Source of the DNA: Actinacidiphila paucisporea
GTDB lineage: Bacteria; Actinomycetota; Actinomycetes; Streptomycetales; Streptomycetaceae
Length of the DNA stretch: 64,000 nucleotides
Assembly (NCBI RefSeq): GCF_900142575.1
Contig: NZ_FRBI01000031.1
Span: forward strand, 1-64,000
Direction: 5' to 3'
Part shown: one piece after another, positions 8,253 to 16,485 of the stretch
How positions within the stretch are numbered: the first letter of the stretch is position 1
How the letters are laid out: each line of letters begins with the position of its first letter
Made by a program: the position numbers and the translations under genes
Notes under the pieces: generated by a model
Databases searched by the model: none
What the model was told of the DNA's origin: nothing
Seen by the model: the letters and a program-made list of their open reading frames with translations, nothing else

Positions 8253-9544
8253 AGGGCACAGCCCCCGGGGATCCCGAAAGCGGCAGAACGTCCGGTCGCC
8301 CGAGGGGCGGCCCTGGCAGTACCACCCGGGAGACCACTGGCCCCGACGGCCCCGACGGCCCCGACCTGGCGGGCTACGTCCGCTCCCTCTTCGACCGGCT
8401 GCGCGGAGGCGAACTCGGTGCCGTCCCGGTCGTCGTCTCCCTGCTGGTGATCTGGATCGTATTCCAAAGCCTGAACCACAACTTCCTGTCCCCCCGCAAC
8501 GTGTCCAACATCGGCGTGGACATCACCGGCCCCGGCCTGATCGCCCTGGGCGTCGTGTTCGTACTACTCCTCGGCGAGATGGATCTTTCGGTCGGCTCTG
8601 TCAGCGGCCTGGCGGCGGCCATCTTCGCCGTGATGAACGTCAACCACGGTGTGCCGGAATGGCTTGCCATCATCTCGGCCCTGCTCGCCGGTGCGGCCAT
8701 CGGAACCCTGCAGGGATTCTTCTTCGTCCGCTTGGGTGTGCCAGCCTTCGTCGTCACCCTGGCCGGGCTGCTGGCCTGGAACGGCCTGATGCTCTACGTG
8801 CTGGGTGCCAGCGGAACCATCGACCTCGACGAGCAGGGCGGGGTCGTCGCACTGACCAACCGGTACATCCACAGCGCGGCGCTCGCCTACGGCCTGGCCA
8901 TGCTCGGCACGGGCACCTTCCTGGCCGTTTCCTACCGGGACAGCCGCATGCGCAGAAGCGCCGGGATGGCCGCCAGGCCGGTATGGGCGATCGCGGAGCG
9001 CGCTGTCGGCATCGCGGTGCCCGCGTTCGCGGCGGCGTGGATACTGGACCGCTACCGGGGCGTGCCAGTGTCCCTCCTCGTCTTCCTCGCCTTCATCGTC
9101 GGCCTCGACTTCGTCCTGCGGCGCACCACCTACGGTCGCCGGATCTTCGCCACCGGCGGCGATCTCGAAGCCTCGCGACGCTCGGGCGTCAACGTGACGT
9201 GGACGCGGGTCTCCGCCTTCACCGTCTCCGGCACCCTGGCTGCGGTCGGCGGGCTGTTCCTGGCGTCCCGGGTGGCATCGGTGGGCCAGACGTCAGGCTC
9301 CAGCACCCTGCTGATCGACGCGATCGCTGCAGCCGTCATCGGCGGAGTCAGCCTGTTCGGAGGGCGCGGGACAACCTGGTCCGCATTGCTGGGCATCCTC
9401 GTCATCCAGTCCATCGCCTCAGGCATGATCCTTCTAGGTGTGCAGACCGCGGTGCAGTACATGGTCACCGGAAGCGTGCTCTTCGGCGCCGTCGTCCTCG
9501 ACTCCCTGTCGCGCCACTCGCAGAAGGTCCACCGCCTTACCTGA
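8249..9544 (+). CDS. Sugar ABC transporter permease, XylH/RbsC type
   Basis: Polytopic membrane protein (431 aa) forming the channel of the XylFGH-type importer. After a hydrophilic Pro/Gly/Asp-rich N-terminus (about 45 residues, including a repeated GPD) there are roughly ten membrane segments. Conserved features of the BPD_transp_2 family are visible: GEMDLSVGSV, RLGVPAFVVTL, FATGGDLEASRRSGV and a GGVSLFGGRG loop. The GTG start overlaps the upstream stop (GTGA), so the transporter genes are translationally coupled. It is the last gene of the phosphatase-transporter operon. Confidence 0.92.
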   Translation: MKGTAPGDPESGRTSGRPRGGPGSTTRETTGPDGPDGPDLAGYVRSLFDRLRGGELGAVPVVVSLLVIWIVFQSLNHNFLSPRNVSNIGVDITGPGLIALGVVFVLLLGEMDLSVGSVSGLAAAIFAVMNVNHGVPEWLAIISALLAGAAIGTLQGFFFVRLGVPAFVVTLAGLLAWNGLMLYVLGASGTIDLDEQGGVVALTNRYIHSAALAYGLAMLGTGTFLAVSYRDSRMRRSAGMAARPVWAIAERAVGIAVPAFAAAWILDRYRGVPVSLLVFLAFIVGLDFVLRRTTYGRRIFATGGDLEASRRSGVNVTWTRVSAFTVSGTLAAVGGLFLASRVASVGQTSGSSTLLIDAIAAAVIGGVSLFGGRGTTWSALLGILVIQSIASGMILLGVQTAVQYMVTGSVLFGAVVLDSLSRHSQKVHRLT

Positions 9545-9545
9545 G

Positions 9546-9738
9546 CCGGCGGTACTGTCGGTCAGCACGGCCGCCGGTGTGTTGATCATCCTGCGGCGGC
9601 AGGACACCGGACTCGACGTCTTGGGCGTCCTGGCCGCGGGCCTTTCTGATCGCGGGGGGAGCCTTGGTGGTGGGACGGATCACCGGCGAGTTCACGCCGT
9701 GGATGGTTGCCGTCGGGCTAAAGCGGGCACCTCGTTGA
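9546..9738 (+). pseudogene. Frameshifted C-terminal fragment of a small membrane protein
   Basis: Directly after the permease stop, one frame reads VSTAAGVLIILRR and then DTGLDVLGVLAA. At about 9640 the neighbouring frame continues AFLIAGGALVVGRITG and ends FTPWMVAVGLK before a stop at 9736-9738. Together they look like the last two hydrophobic helices of a membrane protein split by one frameshift and lacking an N-terminus. The family is not identified. Confidence 0.4.
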
Positions 9739-10055
9739 GCCGGCGCTCCGGCCACAGGACCCGACCGCACCCGGACCATCCAGTTGCGCGACGTCTGGCC
9801 GCCAGATCTCGCGGAAGGCGGCGCGACCGGCGCTGCCGGGTGGGCCGACACAACAAGGGGTAGACCCCCCGATCAGGTCGAACCTGCCCACCACTTCCCG
9901 GGACGCGCCCCGCCCAGCACCTCCGTCCCCCTCACGTGGGGGGCAGATCAACTTCGTACACCGTGGAACCCCTTCAAGCCCGTGCGGTGGAGCCAGGCGA
10001 AGTGCTTACAGACAAACTTCGGTGGCCGCACGGAGGTGGATCTGCTCGCGCGGTG
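9739..10055. other. Intergenic region at the left edge of the biosynthetic cluster
   Basis: Nothing gene-like was found. It separates the sugar-transport operon (plus strand) from the convergent ATP-grasp gene (minus strand) and must contain the terminators of both, but no strong hairpin was recognised. Base composition is a little less GC-rich around 9950-10010. Confidence 0.4.
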
Positions 10056-11405
10056 TCAGTCGGCGGGGGGCTCCTCGGTACGGATGGCGACCTCTTTGGC
10101 CGTGCGGTGGGTGAATTCCGCGACGTCCTGGTCCAGGGACGCGTCGGTCACCACCGACACCGCGCGGCCGAAGGAGTCCGCGGCCTCGCCAAGCAGGGTG
10201 CCACGTCGGGGGCCGACGAGCACCGCGCACCTGCGGGGCGGTGCGTCGGCGGGAGCGGGCCGGGGATCGGGCCATGCGGCGCTCTCGGCGGTCCAGGACA
10301 CCTCGGTGCCGGGGCATTCGACCTCGCGGAGCAGCCCCGGACTGTGCTCCAGGTAGAGCTGCTGTGCGCGGCGGCGAGCGCGCGGTGCAGGGGGTCGGAT
10401 GCCCAGCGCCAGGTCGAGGACGGCTGGTTCGAGGGGCACTGCGTGGGCGAGGTGCCACAGCCGGGTGATGGCGTCGCCGGGCAGCCGGGCCGCGATCTCC
10501 ATCAGCACCGCGCGGTTGCCGGACAGCCGGAACTCGGCGTGGCTGATTCCGCTGCCGAAACGGACGGATCGCAGCAGGGTCGCGTTCGCGGTCAACAGGG
10601 CCTTTTCGGCTTCGGGCGGCAGGCCGGCCGCCGGCGAGAGGTGGCCGGTTTCGGTGAAGAAGCGGGTGGTGTGCTCGTTGGTCTGCTTGGCGGTGATGCC
10701 TGCCCACACGATGTCACCCTCGTGCACCAGGGATTCCACGGAGAATTCGGGGCCTTCGACCCGTTCCTCGATGAGCAGCGGTTCGTCGTCGGGATAGGTC
10801 GGCAATTGCGCGCGCAGGGCGTCGGCGTCGGCGATCGCATGCACGCCCGAGCTGCACATCCGTCCGGTGGGTTTGAGGACGGCGGGGTAATGGTGCCAGG
10901 TGTCGCCGTCGACCGGTGTGCGGGCGTGCACGCCCGTCCAGCGCGGTGCCAGGGTGGGAGCGGCCAGCCGCTGGAGGGTCTTGTGCCGGCAGACGCGCGC
11001 GGCGTGGCCGCCGGTACCGGGCAGGCCGAGGGTCTCCGCCAGTGTGCCGGCCGTCTCCACGAAGGATTCGCCGCAGGCGAGGACGGCGCGCAGCCGCCCG
11101 CCACGCAGGTAGGGCCCCGCGGCCTCCAGCGTGGCGTCGAGTCCGTAGTCGGAGACGCGCGGAGGGGACGGCACCCGTACGGCGGGGTGCCCGCGCCGGT
11201 GGTGGTACTCCAGCTCTTCCGGCGGCGTCTCCGGGCCGAAGACCAGGACGGGTTCCAACCCGCGGTCCTCGCAGGCGGTGACGAGTGCCAGGTGCCGTGC
11301 GATCGCGGCGAGGTCGGTCAGGATCAGGACGGCGGGGCGGCCGTCGGACGGGCTGCGGTCCGGGCCCTTGCGCGGCCGGCCGGGCGGCGTCGCGTCATCG
11401 GTCAT
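10056..11405 (-). CDS. ATP-grasp carboxylate-amine ligase of the biosynthetic cluster
   Basis: 449-aa ATP-grasp enzyme expected to activate a carboxylate as an acyl-phosphate and join it to an amine (amide/peptide bond). The N-terminal pre-ATP-grasp domain (about 24-140) is followed by the ATP-binding Lys in AVLKPTGRM (K178), the EERVEGPEFSVES strand (about 213-225) and the metal-binding stretch MEIAARLPGD (about 302-311), where Glu is conserved and the usual Asn position is Ala. This places it near the dipeptide-ligase and carbamoyl-phosphate-synthase-like group. The ATG at 11405 has a GGAAGG ribosome site; longer open frame upstream only reads back into the MFS gene. It is last in a three-gene minus-strand operon. 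With no NRPS nearby, it is a likely bond-forming enzyme of the product. Confidence 0.85.
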   Translation of the reverse strand: MTDDATPPGRPRKGPDRSPSDGRPAVLILTDLAAIARHLALVTACEDRGLEPVLVFGPETPPEELEYHHRRGHPAVRVPSPPRVSDYGLDATLEAAGPYLRGGRLRAVLACGESFVETAGTLAETLGLPGTGGHAARVCRHKTLQRLAAPTLAPRWTGVHARTPVDGDTWHHYPAVLKPTGRMCSSGVHAIADADALRAQLPTYPDDEPLLIEERVEGPEFSVESLVHEGDIVWAGITAKQTNEHTTRFFTETGHLSPAAGLPPEAEKALLTANATLLRSVRFGSGISHAEFRLSGNRAVLMEIAARLPGDAITRLWHLAHAVPLEPAVLDLALGIRPPAPRARRRAQQLYLEHSPGLLREVECPGTEVSWTAESAAWPDPRPAPADAPPRRCAVLVGPRRGTLLGEAADSFGRAVSVVTDASLDQDVAEFTHRTAKEVAIRTEEPPAD

Positions 11406-11439
11406 GGTGGGTGCCTTCCGTGGTGCGGACTCGGGTGGG

Positions 11440-12735
11440 TCAGGCGCTGCCGGGTTTGGCCGGCTGGTAGGCGTCGGCGTCGCCTCGTCCGGAGGTGTAC
11501 AGCCGGCGCTGGTCGGTCCTGACGAGCGCGTAGTAGCCCGCCGCGGTGAACAGGCCGACGCAGCCGCAGGCGATCCACACGGCGTCGGCGCCTGCCCGGT
11601 CGAGCAGCAGGCCGCCCAGCACCGGGCCGACGAAGGCGGCGGTGGAGAAGGAGAGGGTGTAGGCGCCCAGGTACCGTCCGCGGGCGTGGTCCGGCGCCAG
11701 GTCCGTGGCCGTGGCCATCGCCGCAGGAGCGAAGACGATCTCGCCGACGGTCCAGACGGCGACGGTCGCGCCGTACGCGGGCACGGTGCCGGCCAGGGTG
11801 AGCAGGGCGAAGCCCCCGCCGGTGAGCAGGGAGCCAACGGCCAGCACGGCGGCGCGGTCGCGGTCGGCGAACCACCGGGTCAAGGGTAGTTGCAGCGCCA
11901 CGATGACCAGGCCGTTGACCGCGATCACCAGTCCGTAGGAGGGGGTGTCGAAGCCGGCGCGGTGCATGGCCAGTGGGAGCGTGGTCGTGGCCTGCTGGAA
12001 GACCAGATACAGCAGGACGGTGAGCCCGACGAAGACGGCGAACCGCCCGCGGACCACCTGGCGGCGCGGCCCGTGCGCGTGCGGCGCCGTCGAGCCGTGC
12101 TCGGCAGGGCCCGGGGCCGGCAGGCTCTCGGGCACCCGGCGCCACACGATGACCGCGCAGACCGCGGTCGTGGCGGCGTCCCCGAGGAAGAGCGGGAGGT
12201 AGCCGTGCTCGGCAACGAGTCCGGCCACCATCGTGGAGACGGCGAACCCGAGGTTGATCGCCCAGTAGTTCAGGGCGAAGGCGCGGGTCCGGTCGGCTTC
12301 CGGCACAATGTCCGCGAAGGCCGCGGTGAGCGCCGGGCGGGCCAGGTTGCCGGTCAGGCCCACGGCGAAGGCGACGGCGGCGATCGCGTAGGTGCCGCGG
12401 GTGAAGGCCAGCACCGCGGTGCACACGGCGGCCGCCAGCTGGCCGGCTACCAGGGTGGGCCGGCGGCCCACCCGGTCCGCGAGCTGGCCGCCGGCGATGT
12501 CGGCCGCCATGGATCCCAGCCCGTACAACGAGACCACCAGCCCGGCGAACGCCGAGGAGGACCCCCGCTGCTGGGTGAGGTAGAGCGCGAGGAAGGGCGC
12601 GACGAAGCCGCCGACCCGGTTGACCACAGTGGTGGTCCACAACCACCAGAAAGCGGATGGCAGCCGGGAGCGCCCGGTGCCCGCAGGCTGCGGGTCGCGC
12701 GAGGAGCGCAGGGGGCGGGAGGAGGATGCGGACAT
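11440..12735 (-). CDS. MFS efflux transporter of the biosynthetic cluster
   Basis: Twelve-helix major facilitator protein (431 aa) of the drug:H+ antiporter type. Visible features are the loop 2-3 motif ADRVGRRPTL, the long central loop rich in His/Pro (about 205-225) and a second half starting FAVFVGLTVLLYL. The ATG at 12735 has a GAGGA ribosome site. It lies 43 bp after the methyltransferase gene and 34 bp before the ATP-grasp gene, so it belongs to their operon. It is inferred to export the cluster product or give self-protection. A second MFS gene lies upstream in the same arm. Confidence 0.88.
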   Translation of the reverse strand: MSASSSRPLRSSRDPQPAGTGRSRLPSAFWWLWTTTVVNRVGGFVAPFLALYLTQQRGSSSAFAGLVVSLYGLGSMAADIAGGQLADRVGRRPTLVAGQLAAAVCTAVLAFTRGTYAIAAVAFAVGLTGNLARPALTAAFADIVPEADRTRAFALNYWAINLGFAVSTMVAGLVAEHGYLPLFLGDAATTAVCAVIVWRRVPESLPAPGPAEHGSTAPHAHGPRRQVVRGRFAVFVGLTVLLYLVFQQATTTLPLAMHRAGFDTPSYGLVIAVNGLVIVALQLPLTRWFADRDRAAVLAVGSLLTGGGFALLTLAGTVPAYGATVAVWTVGEIVFAPAAMATATDLAPDHARGRYLGAYTLSFSTAAFVGPVLGGLLLDRAGADAVWIACGCVGLFTAAGYYALVRTDQRRLYTSGRGDADAYQPAKPGSA

Positions 12736-12778
12736 GGGGGGATCCTCGGTGTGCGCGGGAGCCGTCGTCCCGACCCGG

Positions 12779-13603
12779 TCAGTCGAGCGGACGGGTGCCC
12801 CACGCCTGGAAGAGCGTGGCGTGCACGACGTTGGTCCCGGGATCCTCCAGGTGCGCGCGCAACTTCTCCAGCAGCGCGCTGAGTTCGGCGTCGGTGGTCA
12901 GACCGCGTTCGACGAGTGGCGCGCGGCACAGCTCCGCGCGGTCGACCATGAGGGTCTGGTAGGGATCGCCGGGGCCGAAGGTCCTGGTGTGGGCGGTGAC
13001 GCCGACGTCCCGGAACCCGGCCGCGCGTAGCATCGCGGGCAGTTTGCGGCCGATGTACACGTCCATGCCGTTGAGCCGCCACAGCTCGGCGACCATGGTC
13101 ACCACGCGGTCCCACGCCGGGTGTTCGGGTACGCACACCCGCGTCATCCAGTCGACGTCCTGGATCGCCATCTTCCCGCCCGGTCGCACCAGTGCGGCCA
13201 TCTCGGACAGCACGGCGTCGCTGTGCGGCACGTTCATCAGGAGCAGGCGGGTGTGCACGAGGTCGAAGCCGCCCGGCTCCAGTCCGCTGCTGCCGGCGTC
13301 GCGCAGGACTAATTCCACGTTGTGCAGATCGCGTTCGGCGAGCGTGCGGCGGGCCATCTCCAGCATCCTCGGTTCCGCGTCGAGCCCGACGACGGCGCCA
13401 TGCGGTCCGACCGCGCGGGACAGCAGGTCCAGTACGCCCAGCGGCCCGCATCCCACGTCGACGGCGCGGCCCCCCTGCGGAGGCGCTACCCGGGCCAGCA
13501 GCCCGGCGGTCTCCTCGGCGAACATCTCGCCTTGGGCCAGCAGTCTCCCGCGTTCCGAATCGTCGGCGCCGAGAAGATAGGAGGAAGGGGCGGCTGGGGT
13601 CAT
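12779..13603 (-). CDS. SAM-dependent methyltransferase (class I)
   Basis: 274-aa class I methyltransferase. Motif I is VDVGCGPLG (about 48-56), followed by an acidic residue at the end of strand 2 (GLDAEPRM) and a VRPGGKMAIQDVDW motif near the middle, typical of the UbiE/Methyltransf_11/25 type. The ATG at 13603 is preceded by AAGGAG seven bases away, which settles the start; the open frame continues upstream without a ribosome site. First gene of the three-gene minus-strand unit, 387 bp from the next gene upstream, so it may have its own promoter. Substrate (O-, N- or C-methylation) cannot be told. Confidence 0.87.
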   Translation of the reverse strand: MTPAAPSSYLLGADDSERGRLLAQGEMFAEETAGLLARVAPPQGGRAVDVGCGPLGVLDLLSRAVGPHGAVVGLDAEPRMLEMARRTLAERDLHNVELVLRDAGSSGLEPGGFDLVHTRLLLMNVPHSDAVLSEMAALVRPGGKMAIQDVDWMTRVCVPEHPAWDRVVTMVAELWRLNGMDVYIGRKLPAMLRAAGFRDVGVTAHTRTFGPGDPYQTLMVDRAELCRAPLVERGLTTDAELSALLEKLRAHLEDPGTNVVHATLFQAWGTRPLD

Positions 13604-13990
13604 GTGGATACTCCTTCGAAGTCGGGACGGATATCCGCCCGCACGGTGGCGCGGTGCGCCTCTGTTGTGTCCGTCGTCGGGCGCCGTGAACGCCGGGGAC
13701 TCCGCGGGAAGTCGCACGCTCATTCGATGGCCCGCGGCGCCTTGCACACGTGGCGGAATTCCGTCTGCCCCCCTATTCCAGCGGAAAACAGCGTGCGACT
13801 TCTCGCGACCCCGCCGCATTCCCGGGGAAGACGCTCGTCGTACCCTCCGATCGGCATCCTTCAGCGCCTCGATACGCGGCTCGACCCTGTCGGCTTTCCG
13901 CCGCGACGCCGGCCGGCCTCATGCCAGGGATCTCGATCCGGCCGGCCATTGATCACCACGTCGAGGATCGTCGCGTCAATGATTGTCACG
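13604..13990. other. Gap between methyltransferase and second MFS gene
   Basis: About 390 bases with no supported gene. Open frames in both directions are GC shadows lacking start signals. It should hold the promoter of the methyltransferase operon on the minus strand. A TTGACG-like hexamer occurs on that strand near 13975-13980, but no convincing -10 partner was found. Confidence 0.35.
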
Positions 13991-15235
13991 TCAGGCCGGA
14001 GAATTCTCCCTCACCGAGCGGGTGGAGGTTCGGCGCAGCGCCGATCGGCACAGGCGCGCGACCGGCAGGGTGCAGGTGAGGAAGGCCAGCGCGAGAATGC
14101 TCCAGCCCGCCCCCTTGCCGTCGATGACCAGTGTGGTGACCAGCGCGGGCCCGAGGGCCACCACGCCGCCTTCGGTCATGGCCGCGACCGCCTGGTATTG
14201 GCCTTGGGCGCCGTGCGCCATGAGCTTGACGGACAGTCCCCACCGGGCTGCCACGTAGTGCAGTTCCCCCACCACGTGCAGGCCCAGTCCGGAGAGGACG
14301 ACGACGGCGGCCGCCGCCGGGCGGGCGGGCCAGGAGGCTGCCGCGAAGACCAGGCAGCACCCGGCGAGCGCGGCGCCGGCACGCCGGGAGGAGCGTACGG
14401 CTCCGGCCAGCCGCCGCCCGGAGCGGGTGACGCGCACCTGGAAGAGAGCGATCAGCAGGGAGCTGACCAGCACCGACAGCGGGGCGATCCACACCGGTGC
14501 GGCGGTGTCCTCCTTCAACCACAGGGGCAGGCCGCTGGACAGGAGCGCCCAGCACAGGGCCAGGACGGCGGTGCTGCTCATGATCGCGATGAAGGGGAAG
14601 TCGCGCAGGGCCGCTGTGCTGGCCTGGCGCCGTGCGGCGGGCACCGGCGGAACGCGCGGGAGGCGTGCCAGGGTCGCGGCCGAGACGACGAAGGTGAGGC
14701 TGTTGACGACGACGGCGCCCTGGTAAGGGGCGGCGGATTGGCGGGAGAGCACCCAGGCGGCGGCGCCCGCGCCGGCGGCGTAGAGCAGGTGCTGGACGAC
14801 GCGGGCCCGGGCGAGGACGGGCAGGCAGTCCTCTTCGGGCAGCATCAGGTGCACGAGCGCCACCTTGGTGCCTTTGGCGGCGGTCTCCATCGAGGTGAAC
14901 AGGGCCGCGGCGACCAGGAGTGGCCAGAAAGTGTGCGTGGCCAGGAAGGCGAGGGCGAACACCGCGCGCAGTACGGTGACGGCCAGGAGGGTCTCGCGGG
15001 CGCCGAGGCGGTCGGTGAGTGTGCCGACAGGGAAGGCGGCCAGCAGGCCGATCCCCCCGCCCAGCCCCATCGCGAGCCCCATGGTCGCTGGGGGGACGCC
15101 CTGTACCGAGGTCAGGTAGATCGCCCACATGCTGAACCAGAGCCCGTCCCCCAGGGCGGTCACGCCTTCGCTGAGCAGGAGACGGCGAACGACTAACCGA
15201 TCTTTCCGGGTTTTCTCCGTACGACCGTGGCTCAA
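13991..15235 (-). CDS. Second MFS transporter of the biosynthetic cluster (TTG start)
   Basis: Major facilitator protein of 414 aa with about twelve membrane helices and a loop 2-3 motif GTLTDRLGARE. The start appears to be TTG at 15235: the frame opens with SHGRTEKTRKD followed by the first helix, an AAAGGGTGG ribosome site lies just upstream, and no ATG or GTG occurs before the first helix. It is divergent from the oxygenase-panD operon, sharing a 477-bp control region with it. It differs clearly from the MFS at 11440, so the cluster carries two unrelated exporters, or one importer and one exporter. Confidence 0.85.
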   Translation of the reverse strand: MSHGRTEKTRKDRLVVRRLLLSEGVTALGDGLWFSMWAIYLTSVQGVPPATMGLAMGLGGGIGLLAAFPVGTLTDRLGARETLLAVTVLRAVFALAFLATHTFWPLLVAAALFTSMETAAKGTKVALVHLMLPEEDCLPVLARARVVQHLLYAAGAGAAAWVLSRQSAAPYQGAVVVNSLTFVVSAATLARLPRVPPVPAARRQASTAALRDFPFIAIMSSTAVLALCWALLSSGLPLWLKEDTAAPVWIAPLSVLVSSLLIALFQVRVTRSGRRLAGAVRSSRRAGAALAGCCLVFAAASWPARPAAAAVVVLSGLGLHVVGELHYVAARWGLSVKLMAHGAQGQYQAVAAMTEGGVVALGPALVTTLVIDGKGAGWSILALAFLTCTLPVARLCRSALRRTSTRSVRENSPA

Positions 15236-15376
15236 TTTCTGCCACCCTTTCCTGCCGTGGGTGCCGAAGACCTGCGGCCGTCCTGCAGCCGGCTTCGACC
15301 CGCTGGAGGGGAGCGTTCCTTTTCGGTCTTCTTCGTTCTCGGCTCGCTATTTTCTTCCGCATGTGCGATGACGAAT

Positions 15377-15390
15377 ACAAAATATTTTGT
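15377..15390. promoter_or_regulatory. Perfect AT-rich palindrome, candidate operator
   Basis: ACAAAATATTTTGT is a perfect 14-bp palindrome in a genome of about 70 % GC, inside the divergent promoter region. Its symmetry fits a dimeric repressor or activator site. It lies about 140 bp before the MFS start and about 320 bp before the oxygenase start, so it could control the MFS promoter directly. Confidence 0.5.
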
Positions 15391-15538
15391 CCGTGTACCC
15401 GGGTCCAAATCGGGCAAACAAAACTACTTTATGTGGTCGCCGGTGGTCCCGTCTCCGACGCGGTGAACAGCGAAGATCACGGCGAGCAACCCTATCCCCA
15501 AGAGTTTTTGTCTACGGTGAGTTAAGCATTCGTCACCC

Positions 15539-15569
15539 TTGACAGGGCTCCTCCGGGCCTGGCTAACCT
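15539..15569 (+). promoter_or_regulatory. Sigma-70-like promoter for the oxygenase-panD operon
   Basis: TTGACA at 15539-15544 and TAACCT at 15564-15569, spaced by 19 bp, about 145 bp before the oxygenase start. The -35 is perfect and the -10 keeps TA...T. The spacing is 1-2 bp longer than ideal. Confidence 0.5.
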
Positions 15570-15712
15570 GAGGGCAGGCCACCGGTGATGGCAACGAGTT
15601 CTCGCTAGAACGCTCCGGCCCCGTCACCCCTTCTGCGCTCCCCGCGCGAGATTCAGGTATCCCTGCGCCAAAAACGCGGCGCACACTTCCGTCCGTTTCC
15701 CTCGGAGGAGAA

Positions 15713-16453
15713 ATGACGCATTCACCACTCAGTATTCTTTCCCAGGTCGATTTCAACGGCGATCCGCTGACCGATGAGCTGCTGATGAAGACCTTCCACC
15801 AGCTCATGGACGAGCACGGCTACGTCCAGATGTGCAATGTGCCGGAGGATTTCGACACGGTGAGGTTCTGCCGGGAGCTGGGCCGCTTCGTGCCCAATTA
15901 CACCGGTGCCGTCGTCGGCGACGTCCGTCCGGAGCCCGGCATGGACGACGTCTACCACGCGGGCAACACCCGCCCGCTGACCCCGCATTCGGAAGGGTAC
16001 GACTTCGCGGTCCTCCCCCCGCGGTACATCGCGCTGTGGTGCGTCACGCCGGCCAGCGGGCCGGGCGGGGAGACCACGCTCGCCGACACCAGGCCCTGGG
16101 TGGAGAAGCTCACGGCCGAGGAACGCGAGCGGTTCCTCACGCACGAATACGACTGGAAGACCACCGAGGGTGTGCAGCGCCTGGGGCTCGATCTCAAGAC
16201 CCGCCACCCGGTCCTGGAGGAGACCGACCAGGGCACGATCGTCCGGTTCAGCTGCAACAACCTGATACGGGACGACGACGATCCGGCCGCGGAGCTGCAG
16301 CGGCGCTGGCACGACGCGTTCGACCGCGAGCACGTGTCCATCGCCTACGCCGAGCGGGACATGCTCGTGTGGGACAACTGGCGGCTGCTGCACGCCCGGA
16401 ACGCCTTCAGCGACCGCAGCCGGCACCTGCGCCGCATTCAGATCGCCGCCTGA
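15713..16453 (+). CDS. Fe(II)/2-oxoglutarate-dependent oxygenase, TauD/SyrP-like
   Basis: 246-aa non-haem iron oxygenase. The metal ligands are visible as H92 and E94 in TPHSEGYDF (an HxE rather than HxD facial triad) and H227 in LLHARNAF; the 2-oxoglutarate Arg is near R240 (RHLRRIQI). The GGETTLADTR motif is typical of the TauD/TfdA group. The HxE variant and this motif fit the clavaminate-synthase-like enzymes and SyrP, several of which hydroxylate the beta carbon of an amino acid. It is short for the clavaminate synthase branch, so SyrP-like is preferred. A strong GGAGGAG ribosome site sets the start. It is the first gene of the plus-strand operon and sits next to an aspartate decarboxylase gene, which makes aspartate a plausible substrate (inference). 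Confidence 0.85.
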   Translation: MTHSPLSILSQVDFNGDPLTDELLMKTFHQLMDEHGYVQMCNVPEDFDTVRFCRELGRFVPNYTGAVVGDVRPEPGMDDVYHAGNTRPLTPHSEGYDFAVLPPRYIALWCVTPASGPGGETTLADTRPWVEKLTAEERERFLTHEYDWKTTEGVQRLGLDLKTRHPVLEETDQGTIVRFSCNNLIRDDDDPAAELQRRWHDAFDREHVSIAYAERDMLVWDNWRLLHARNAFSDRSRHLRRIQIAA

Positions 16454-16485
16454 CCTCTCTCCCGCACACCATGAGGAAGTGCCCC

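Larger units (their letters stand above)
15236..15712. promoter_or_regulatory. Divergent control region of the biosynthetic cluster
   Basis: The stretch between the two cluster arms is much more AT-rich than its surroundings, especially 15345-15430. It contains a perfect AT palindrome (15377-15390) and a sigma-70-like promoter pointing to the oxygenase (15539-15569). No gene is seen. No cluster-specific regulator gene was recognised in either arm, so this region is probably controlled from elsewhere. Confidence 0.6.

Noticed and set aside
9936..11522. 528-aa plus-strand open frame
   Set aside because: Opposite strand of the ATP-grasp gene; Gly/Arg/Val-rich with no motif.
13322..15196. 624-aa plus-strand open frame
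   Set aside because: Runs antisense through the methyltransferase, the gap and the MFS gene; Gly/Gln/Arg composition is a shadow pattern.
15236..15712. Gamma-butyrolactone ARE operator
   Set aside because: No sequence resembling the ARE consensus was found; the only strong symmetry is the AT palindrome.
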